Part shown: piece after piece, positions 55,771 to 64,000 of the stretch | Position numbering within the stretch: the stretch's first letter is position 1 | How the letters are laid out: each line of letters starts with the position of its first letter | NCBI GenBank assembly: GCA_947652605.1 | Contig: OX393576.1 | Coordinates: forward strand, 58,194,966-58,258,965 | DNA from: Elmis aenea | Taxonomy: Eukaryota > Arthropoda > Insecta > Coleoptera > Elmidae | Direction of reading: 5' to 3' | Length of the DNA: 64,000 nt | Position numbers and translations under genes: made by a program | Notes under the pieces: model-generated | The model's input: only the letters and a program-made list of their open reading frames with translations | What the model was told of the DNA's origin: nothing | Databases searched by the model: none

Positions 55771-57163
55771 CAGGGTTGCGCAAAAGTATGAAAACAGACA
55801 AATATCTAGAATACTATTGCAGATATAACAACGAAATTTTGTATCTGAGCGTTATCGTATTTTTCGTATCCGATGAAAATATTAAGGTTGCAATACGACT
55901 TCCGGTTCAACCGGAAACGGACCCAAACTTTGAAATAAACATATATAAAAGTCCAGCCTGACTCTGTCTGTCTGTGACTCTGTAACGCATGAATATAGTA
56001 ACGCAGTAAACTACTACGGGTTCATTTGACCGACTGAGTTGTGTCTAATGAACCGTAAATTTTTACTCACCGGTAACATAACAGTGTCTAACTTGCAGCT
56101 CAGGGTATTATAAAAAGTAATATTTTAAATTTAAGATATACAATATTCCCGTCCTAGGACGGGCTAAGTGCTAGTTTTAAATAGAACACCCTAAATATTT
56201 TTACATTTTTAGATTTCTCTTAAACGTTACTATAAAAAATGTAAAAGGTTATATAGGTCTAAAGTCAACCATTTTCGTGACATTTTTATGAAAATTTTCA
56301 GCTAAACAGCACTTTCATTTTTTTAAACATTTAAGTTATTTAAAAAGGCAGTTGAAATTCGTCTGAAAATTAGATTGACAATAGATTAAATTAATAACAC
56401 ATTGCGCTAGATACATTTTTAAAATATTTTACAGGTGTTTTTCACCCTTGGGCAACCTTGTGAAACTTTAAACATCGATAAAAGGAGAAGATAATATTAT
56501 AACTTTCTTGGTTTCATCTTTCAATTATTTTAAAATTACCGCTGTCTACCTTTATAGCCTACTCGAAAAATTACTTTGCCCTAATAATTTACAATAAAAT
56601 CGCGATATCTCGTAAAATATCAGTTTTAGGTATAAAACTAGGTTAATGTTTTTGAAAGACAATCAAATTTTCTACAAGACTATGTAACAACAATTAGGGT
56701 GTTGTATTTAATAAAATTGAGTTATCGATGTTTAAAGTTTCACCCTGTACCTATATTATTTTAAAAACGTAGCTAGCGCAAATTGTTAGTTAATCAATTG
56801 GTAATCAAATTTTTAAACGAAATTCTACTGCCTTTTTAAACAACTTAAATGTTAAAAAAATTGAAACTGCTGCATATTTTTATAAAAATGTTAATTTTAC
56901 AAAAACGGTTGACTTTAGACCCATATAACCTTTTACATTTTTTATAGTAATTTTTAAGAGGAATCCAAAAATGTAAAAATAGGGTATTCTATTCAAAATT
57001 TTAAAGTTTGAGTCCGTTTCCAGTTTAACCGGAAGTCGTATTGCAACCTTAATATTTTAATCGAATCCAAAAAATACAATAATGCTTAGATACAAAATTC
57101 CATTGTTATATCTGCAATAGCGTTCTAGATATTTGTCTGTTTCCATACTTTTGCGCAACCCTG
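55771..57163. mobile_element. Palindromic MITE, about 550-bp arms, hosting a Helitron
   Basis: Ends 'cagggttgcgcaaaagtatg' and the exact inverse, TA on both sides (55769-55770, 57164-57165). Arms match through 'cggttcaaccgga', 'ttacatttttagat' and 'ggtctaaagtcaacc'. A 239-bp Helitron-like segment interrupts only the left arm. Confidence 0.9.
55936..56174 (+). mobile_element. Short non-autonomous Helitron
   Basis: Inserted between A and T. The opposite arm of the host palindrome preserves the uninterrupted site. The 3' end has a perfect 16-bp palindrome CCCGTCCTAGGACGGG (56148-56163), then 'ctaagtg' and terminal CTAG, the Helitron signature. The 5' end is TAAACATATATAAAAG, with TA in place of the usual TC. 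It contains 'ctgtctgtctgtg' near the 5' end. Confidence 0.82.
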
Positions 57164-57300
57164 TATAAGCGAGATTCCTTAATTGAACTCGACTATTAAT
57201 CAGCTTGTATAAAATTAGGATTTCCGTGGGTACACAAGTTTTATTATAGAGTATAAGTAAGCTATATTTAAACATCGTATTTGCTACCCACATTAGAATA

Positions 57301-57526
57301 AGGCTCCCCCAGACAGACGCTATATGCCTGCCGCTCGGTACGATACAGTCGGTACACAACTCGGTATGATTATCGCTGCTTACCGCAATGAGTGCCCACA
57401 CTAGACCGACACTCGAAACGTTCGGAAACATATTATGCAAGTGACAGTATTTTATGTATTCTAACCAAACAATCAAACATTACCGAATCGTACCGAGCGG
57501 CATATGGCGTCTGTCTGGGGGAGCCT
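57301..57526. mobile_element. Short MITE with about 45-bp TIRs
   Basis: 'aggctcccccagacagacgc' mirrored by 'gcgtctgtctgggggagcct'. Inside, 'gccgctcggtacgat' is mirrored by 'atcgtaccgagcggc'. Target duplication is not clear. Confidence 0.8.
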
Positions 57527-58391
57527 TTACCGTTAAAAGTAATTTTAACTTCAATTAAAGTTCTGGGTTAAAAGATCGCAGTGAATAAAACTTTAATTGC
57601 GTAGATTTTGTTGCAATTAAATATGTCTATTGAACCGAAAAAATACACAAGCAAATGAAAATTACCGCTGTTTCAGCAAGGCGTGTTCCAGCCAACGATA
57701 TAACTTCCAATATAAATTTCTATGTTTATATTTCATATTTTAGTCGATTTTGTTTGCTGTTTTATTACTCAATAAAAATCGCTCACATTAAATTGCGTTT
57801 TCGGTACAAACTTTTGCCCTACAACTACATTTAGAAAAGAGTTTTGAATTTGTGTTTGCAACGTTGTCCGTCTTCGAAACCAACTATATATCGCAAACAA
57901 TGGCCTATGTTTCCTATTTGCTTGGAATACAATAACTTGTCTGGCAACTTGCAAACTGCAATATCACACAATATGTACGTAGATGTTTTGCACTTTCATT
58001 ATTAACTACGTCACGTACAACGCTAATCTAAAGTTCTCTTTATTCCTGTTCATTAATAACAGCAAACAAAAGTGACATCTGGGTAGTATATTACATAATT
58101 TAAGTTGTTGAATAGTATAAAAACGTCACCCAATTATTAGAATATTATTTAAACACATATTCTGATGCAAGATCAAGCTGCTAAAGCATATTAGGAGCAA
58201 CTGCTATAATTATACAAGTTGTACCGACAGTCTGAATCCACACAGATTACAGCAAATGCTTAAAGTGGTAGTATTTAACGACCAAACACTTATTAAGGCG
58301 ATAAATATTCTACTTTATCGTTGAATCTTTCTTGAGTGGATACGTTTATCTTATTAAGTACATTGATAAGTATTAGCTGAACACAATAGAT
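57527..58391. other. No recognised gene
   Basis: AT-rich sequence; a 61-codon ORF on the minus strand is not recognisable. Confidence 0.6.
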
Positions 58392-59558
58392 CAGGGATGG
58401 CAAATAGGTGGCACGCGTGCCAAACTTGGCACGCGAGGGATTTTCGACGGCACCCTAAAGAATTCTATGAATAATTTTTTTTTTTAATTTTCGAAAAGTT
58501 TTATTTATTTTTAATTAGTATGCTAATTATCTACAACTACATGTTATTTAAATATAAAAAAATTAAAAATACCAGAAAATAACAACTCTTCTTATATCGA
58601 GACAATAATTTGTTCATTACTATATCTTCATATAAAATACCAACTGTAGCGATGCACGGAACTTTTGATTGCATACAGTAGCGTAGCAAGGGGTGGGGGG
58701 CGGTCCGCCCCGGGTGGCACTGTTTTTGGGGCAGCACTTTTAGTCTACCCAAATGGGGTAAAAATGAAAATCTCGGGGTAATGAAGGATCAGTAGATATA
58801 ATAATCAGTTCCCGCACTAGCGCCATTAAATTCATAAAAATTAATTTTAGAAAAAGGAATTCTTACCGAAGTTAGAGGGTAAAACGGGCTACTTGACCTT
58901 GCTTCACTGAAAACCCGCTCCCTTGTAACGACAGAAATTCCAAGTTTCTAATAAAATTTACGATACGGTACCAGCCATTCAATAAAATTTCAAACAATTC
59001 ATTTATTTTAGGCATTAAATTTCATGCAGTTTTAAACTTTATTGTAACAGGGACTTTTCACCCTTATTAAAAATAATTTCGTGGGAGTGGGGGCGATCTA
59101 ATTTTTTAAAAAATCAGAAAAGGTTCTACTGTAAAACTGTAGTTTTGGAAGATGATAAAGTATTCTCCATTATCTAACTTGCTTTAGAACACGTTTGAAC
59201 GTCTAAAATAAAAAAAAAAAAATCGCCTGCGGCGCAATTTGTCTTTCTCCCACTTTTTTGTGTCGCTCTCTGCTTGCACTTGGCAAAAGTCAGAAATTAA
59301 CAACCCTTATTTATAGGGGCGGCAAATTTAGGGACCGCTCCGGGCGGCACAACCTCTAGCTACGCCACTGATTGCATTATGTATTTAGTGACACATAAAA
59401 TCATGACGTTGGCAATACTGAACGAAATAACTGACAGTTGTTTCTGGTGGGTAGGTAGGTAGGTAGGGTAGGTTAGGTTAGGTACTGGCACGGGGAAAAA
59501 TTTGTATTAAATTTTATTTTATTTTGGCACACTGATCAAATCCTATTTGCCATCCCTG
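58392..59558. mobile_element. hAT element hosting a second hAT MITE
   Basis: Ends 'cagggatggcaaatagg' and inverse 'cctatttgccatccctg'. Flanks 'caatagat' and 'ccatagat' match at 7 of 8 positions. Non-coding. Contains 'ggcacgcg' repeats at the left and a nested element. Confidence 0.85.
58676..59370. mobile_element. Nested hAT MITE (CAGTGGCGTAGC family)
   Basis: Ends 'cagtagcgtagcaagg' and inverse 'ctagctacgccactg', with 8-bp flanks 'attgcata' and 'attgcatt'. The CAGTGGCGTAGC terminus is common among animal hAT MITEs. Interior non-coding. Confidence 0.85.
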
Positions 59559-60752
59559 CCATAGATAGACGATTAATTTTAGATGAGCACACTATGAACA
59601 TCAAGAGATGTTAGGTCTAGAGACTTAGGGTACTAGGGTTTTTCATATTTGACCATTTTGCTTGTCCCGGGATTCCGCGAAGAAATCGGCTTTTGTCCCA
59701 GAATTTCCCGGGATCCCGGGATCCCGGGATGTAATAAATTATGTCAATATTTTTAAATAAATAACCCAAAAACTTAAGTGAGCGGTTTATTACAACTTAA
59801 AAACCACTCTTAAGTCACATTATGTAATACATTTGGCTCCATGATTATTATGAATAATTAAATAATCTTGGTAAGAGAAACATACTTGTGGGAAATATAA
59901 CCCATCTATTAAAATTTCATATTTATGAACACAATAACATAATTTTTACGACGAATTTTTGTAGTGTGATTTAAGAAAACAAAAGTGATCTATGCTTCGG
60001 TCAATTAGCTTTTTCTTAATTTATTAACAAAAGTTCTGCTGCATAAAATGCTCTCTCAGTCTCTATTGATGTAGGTGAAATTGTCTTGAGAGCATTTAGC
60101 AGCAAAGAAACATTGTTTATATCAATAAAATTTAATTTATAAGCTAGTTTGCTTCAAATTACCAGGGTACACCAAAACAAAACTGGAAAAGTATTTTGAA
60201 GATAGGGTAAAACCCCCAATCGTTGGCACTGCACCAGTAATCGGCACCAATAACCTTAAAAATGTAAAATAAGATAGTCGTCGCGCAGAAAAAAACTATA
60301 GATAAGCTTAAGTCTTCTAATAGTGTTTTGCTACAGTTATGTAAAACATTAAAATATAATTGCCCATAGTATGGCGGCAACAAGTAATTCTAGAAAAGTT
60401 GACATATAACAGGTAAGTTTTAATAAAGCCAGTTCATGATTACAAAATTTCACAAAATGCTTCTGGAGCACTATTTATAACAATAAACCAGATAAGTACA
60501 TACAGTAATCATTATATATTGTTAAATTTGTACAAAACACTTAAAATTATGCATATTTTGCAGGTTACCGACTATGCCAATCATTGGCATAATATAAACA
60601 CATTATTTAACGATTGGCACTGGGTGCCAATCTTTCGATTCGTGGTAAGTTTCTACAAGTTAGTTATTGGCATACTATGTAAGTACATAATTAGAATTAA
60701 CAAGTAGGTGGTTTTTTTAATTTTTCCTTATTTATAATTTTTTTGTAGTTAA
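59559..60752. other. No recognised gene; small CCCGGGAT array
   Basis: AT-rich except for 'cccgggatcccgggat' repeats at about 59706-59730, probably a fragment of a transposon end. Nothing coding recognised until the pogo relic. Confidence 0.55.
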
Positions 60753-61560
60753 AATGCCAAATAAGAAAAACCGCAAAAAATATGAAAAATGTTATACAGA
60801 AGACCAAGTTTAACAAGCACTGGTGGCAATAAAAAACGGTATGTCTAAAAAACTTGCTTCGAAATTGTTTGGTGTTCCAAGATCGACTTTACAATTTTGT
60901 TTAAGTGACAAATTTTTCAAAATATGTTATGGCCCACAAACGTATCTTACTAGTAATGAAGAAAATTTATTAGTTCAATGGATTATTGATAGTCATCGAA
61001 AAGGTTTTCCTCGGCGGAAGGAGGATGTTCAGAGTTCTGTGAAAAATTTTCTAGATGCTACTAAAAGAAACACCCTCTTTAAAAATAATATACCAGGACG
61101 CAGTTGGTATAATGGGTTTTTACGTCGACATCCTGAAGTTTTTCTAAGTGTAGCTGTTACTCCTGCTAGTGCTAATATCTTCAGTAGCAAAATAAAAAAC
61201 TGGTTTGATAAAACAGAAACGTATCTTTAAGGAAAATTATATTTTTCTATTTTACAAGACAGCTCTAGAGTATATTATGGGCACGAAACCAATTTTCAAT
61301 TATGTCCTAAAGAGAGTAAAGTGTTGGCACCTAAAGGAAGTAAAAATATTTATGAAATGGATAGGGGTATTGCAAAACAAAATCTGATCGTAATGTTGAC
61401 CTTTTCCGCATCAGGCAAAGTTACACCACCTATGGTAATTTTTCCATATAAAATGCTCCCCAAAAACATTGATTCGGTACCTTCTCACTGGAGAATTGAT
61501 ATCAGTGACAATGGTTTTTACCATTTTGTATCATTTTCAAAGCCCACTAATGTAAAATAA
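60753..61560 (+). pseudogene. pogo/Tigger-like transposase pseudogene
   Basis: Starts at ATG near 60753 with a basic N-terminus, then a TAA at about 60811. A 135-codon frame follows with a psq-type helix-turn-helix ('GMSKKLASKLFGVPRSTLQF'). The CENP-B-type DNA-binding domain is marked by 'EENLLVQWIIDSHRKGFP' and 'RSWYNGFLRRHPEVFL'. After a frameshift at about 61230 the DDE region resumes: 'HETNFQLCPKESKVLAPKG', 'LIVMLTFSASGKVTPPMVIF'. The first catalytic Asp, normally in D-E-T-N-F, is His. The rest of the catalytic domain is lost after 61560. Dead copy. Confidence 0.85.
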
Positions 61561-61766
61561 TTAATACTGTACGCGTTTAAAACAAAATTAATTGTTGTTT
61601 TACCTTATTAACTTTGTCATGGAGACCGTGCTTCTTTACGCCATACTAAAATCGATGGTCCAAAATAGATACGTCTGGCACAAAATCCAATTATGATAAA
61701 AGTATATCAACGCATATGCAATAAATAGTTGTAGGAAAGTGTGCCTAACGAGAATGTGTTAATCTA

Positions 61767-61900
61767 TGTTGTAGGCTTCCGCGGCCGATGTCCAATGTAT
61801 ACAGGTTGTTTCCGGGTTGGAACCGCGTCGAAGGTTTCTTCATAACCGACGTTTCGTCCTCCTTCATCAGGGACATCTTCAGGGGTTGTTGGTTAAACAG
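61767..61900 (-). mobile_element. Penelope-type terminal repeat (solo fragment)
   Basis: On the minus strand: 'gacgaaacgtcgg', 'gacgcggttccaacccgg' and 'cggccgcggaagcc' correspond to the terminal repeat of the Penelope-like element at 32660-33557 ('gaaacgtca', 'gacgcggttccaaacccgg', 'cggccgcgaaagcc'). No coding part nearby. Confidence 0.75.
61787..61877 (-). ncRNA. Hammerhead-like motif in a Penelope terminal repeat
   Basis: GATGTCC (61877-61871) pairs perfectly with GGACATC (61793-61787). The core CTGATGA (61870-61864) directly follows the first strand, and GAAAC is at 61855-61851. The short segment between them can form little of helix II, and helix III has a C-A mismatch, so the copy is probably inactive. 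Confidence 0.45.
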
Positions 61901-63534
61901 CAACTGTTGCTGTTTAATAATAATAAATATTTTTCCAAAGAACATTTTTACTAAGAAAAAAACGACTTTTTTCGATGTCAGTTCAGCAATTCAGTGACTT
62001 TGCCCCCATTTAACCAACTTGGTAATCTTAAAATAAGCGAGATATCCATGTTGGGGCTTGATTTTGTGACACACTGTATGTGTTAGCGCGCATATTAAAA
62101 ATTAATGTGCCTCAAGTAATATTTTTGTGGTGATGCATCCATGTCTTTCATTAAACATGATTGTCAGTCCTCAACAACAAGTCGTAACAATTCAGCCACT
62201 CTCGACAAAACAGGGTTGCACAGAATTGTAATTGTGAATTACGTAGCACTCCCTACGCATTCTGTTACACGAGAGCGTCGCATTAAACATAATGAAAAGT
62301 GCGGGATTTTAAAAATAACCTCTTATCTCGCATTAAGCATCAACTATTCTGTATTATCAGAACACTCTTACATATGGAGTGTGTACCAAACCAATTACAC
62401 AACCGGGTGCAATACAGTAAAAGCATTTTTGTGTTCCAAGTTTATTTAAAACAATGTCTTGAATTAATACGCCATACGCTGCAAACATTTCATTTTCATT
62501 ATTGTTCGTTTTCATCTATTTTGTGGAGCTGCGGAATGTGCACGAATTTCTTAGTTAAAAAAACTAGCATTCCGTTTTTAGTAATTCGAGAGCAAGACCT
62601 GTACTTCAGAATAAGCCCTGGATATAATGTCCATACCTCGAATGATTCTTTTTCCTTGATAAAAATGTCTACTGACAAAAAAAAAACACTTACTAGAACA
62701 AAGCACCAAATTGGCAACTTTACATTTCTAATACTAAATTCCCGTCAAGTATTATTTCATTTGTTTTAATTTCGGATTTTCTGCCTTGATATTTCCATTT
62801 ACTTAAAGCACTAAATTAACCGAGTTGTATTAATTATCAAACACATAAATTTTCTCTTGTCATTTATGCAAGCTGCTATCGTATTTTATAAATGCTAAAG
62901 CGCCCTTTCTTTACTTTTTGATTTAAGTTTCGTTACGGAAAGGACCAAAAATTGCGATGTTTAACTTATTGGAAAAATAATTAATCATTTACTTATTTCG
63001 GTGAGGGAAATACTGCGATCGTATTGTTTTGTAAGGCGTTTGATGTAAATAAAAAACTTTAAAGTCATGTTATAAAAATAGGTTTTACAAAAGTCACAAA
63101 TGTCTACAAAACATTAAAAAAAAGATCATTCATTCTCTATCCATTGACTCAATTTGCAAAATTTGCATTTTTACAAGATTGCTGTGAGTTACAGTCAGTC
63201 GTTTAAGACGAATACTGAACTATAACTGTACAGGGTGATCCAAATTTAATGTATTTGGAGTAACTACAGTAGCAAAAAAAGCAGTATAACCTTTTAGGAT
63301 AAATTGATCTATATATTTAAATTAATTAAAGCAGTTTTAGATTTTGCGCACAACATAAATTAAATTTTTCCAGGTTTTCAAAACCTGCCATATTTTCTTT
63401 TTATTTACAAAAAATTTTAATATTTTTTACATGTTTTAAGTAGATGTTGGGCGCAGAATTTAATAAATGATTTACGTTGTTGTGACGATTCAATTTTCAA
63501 AATATATATCATGTTTTCTGGATGCTGGGAAGAA
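61901..63534. other. No recognised gene
   Basis: AT-rich. 'cagggtgatccaaattta' at 63231 resembles one end of a mariner-type MITE, but no partner end was found. ORFs of 100-156 codons at 62141-62769 show no domain and have mixed, repeat-like composition. Confidence 0.5.
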
Positions 63535-64000
63535 AATCTCAGATGTCCACACAAAACAAATTACTACTGTATAATCAGATACTGAAGCCTGTTTGGACCT
63601 ATGGGGCTGCGCAAGTAAAACCAGCATAAAAGAAATTCAATCTTTTCAAAATAAAGTTCTGCGAGATATTGTGGGAGCACCATGGTACGTGAGGAATGAT
63701 AACCTTCATAGAGACTTGAATATTCCCACTGTTAAGGAGGAAATCAAGAGGCTAGCAAGGAATCATCAAACAAGGCTAATTACCGATAGCAGCAGAGTGG
63801 TACATCAACTTATGGACGTGAATGTAGTGAGAACGTTGCAAAGAACCAAACCCTTCGAGTTGTGTAGGGTGAACGTGTAAAAGCAGAGCCAAGAGAAGTG
63901 CGTTGATAACAACACGTGAAAAAGTGTTATGTATATTTAGAGTCTAAACTTAGCTAATAATAATTAGGTTGATAAGGTCAAACGAAAACTATAGATTAGT
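63535..64000 (+). pseudogene. Jockey-clade LINE fragment 4 (C-terminus and 3' UTR)
   Basis: 'NKLLLYNQILKPVWTYG', then a small deletion, then 'LWGCASKTSIKEIQSFQNKV', 'LRDIVGAPWYVRNDNLHRDL' and 'VVRTLQRTKPFELCRVNV' to TAA at 63880, followed by 3' UTR to the window end. This is the best-preserved C-terminus of the four fragments. It is truncated upstream. Confidence 0.85.

Noticed and set aside
59455..59485. TTAGG-like repeats suggesting interstitial telomere sequence
   Set aside because: Only two TTAGG units mixed with GGTA repeats inside a hAT element; this is a simple-sequence coincidence.
62141..62769. Overlapping ORFs of 102 and 156 codons as a gene
   Set aside because: No recognisable domain, no splice or promoter support, and two frames are open over the same stretch.

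Overview
The window is AT-rich eukaryotic DNA and almost certainly comes from an insect nuclear genome. The evidence is one spliced chemosensory-protein-like gene, insect-type mitochondrial rRNA and tRNA-Val sequence inserted in the nucleus, and a dense load of DNA transposons (mariner/Tc1, pogo, hAT, piggyBac, Harbinger-like and palindromic MITEs), RTE and Jockey LINEs, a Penelope-like element and a small Helitron. A beetle is plausible but not proven. There are no operons, CRISPR arrays or prokaryotic signals.

The best protein-coding gene is a two-exon chemosensory-protein-like gene on the minus strand (exon 1 at 22738-22975, exon 2 at 21074-21231), with a TATA box and a phase-1 intron. Its intron and second exon are present again in inverted orientation at about 373-4283, so 1-22.6 kb is a large inverted duplication. 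The two arms have been modified differently: a palindromic MITE, a mariner and a nested TIR element lie in the left arm, and a 138-bp hairpin MITE lies in the right arm. A nearly intact RTE LINE (18.7-20.5 kb) borders the right arm.

Between the arms is a 6-kb unit repeated twice in tandem (about 6244-12243 and 12244-18236), bounded by (TA)n tracts. Each unit holds mitochondrial rrnS 3' end, tRNA-Val and rrnL 5' end in the mitochondrial order, then a hAT element with 8-bp target duplications. That hAT was itself invaded by a palindromic MITE and by a mariner-superfamily element with a broken transposase. Because both units carry the same nested insertions, the tandem duplication came last.

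From 23 to 64 kb the window is a mosaic of decayed mobile elements separated by AT-rich stretches with no recognisable gene. It includes four Jockey fragments, a Penelope-like GIY-YIG endonuclease remnant flanked by inverted terminal repeats, a piggyBac with repeated subterminal motifs, mariner remnants, a hAT transposase relic, a Helitron inside a palindromic element, a hAT nested in a hAT, and a pogo-like transposase relic.

The most unusual signals are hammerhead-ribozyme-like motifs. One at 53335-53384 has covarying support from an inverted paralogue at 50903-51024, in which a 72-bp GT...AG-bounded segment splits one ribozyme helix. Another lies in a Penelope-type terminal repeat at 61787-61877. 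The second point of interest is the chemosensory protein, which has lost the conserved cysteines of exon 2 while gaining two in exon 1.
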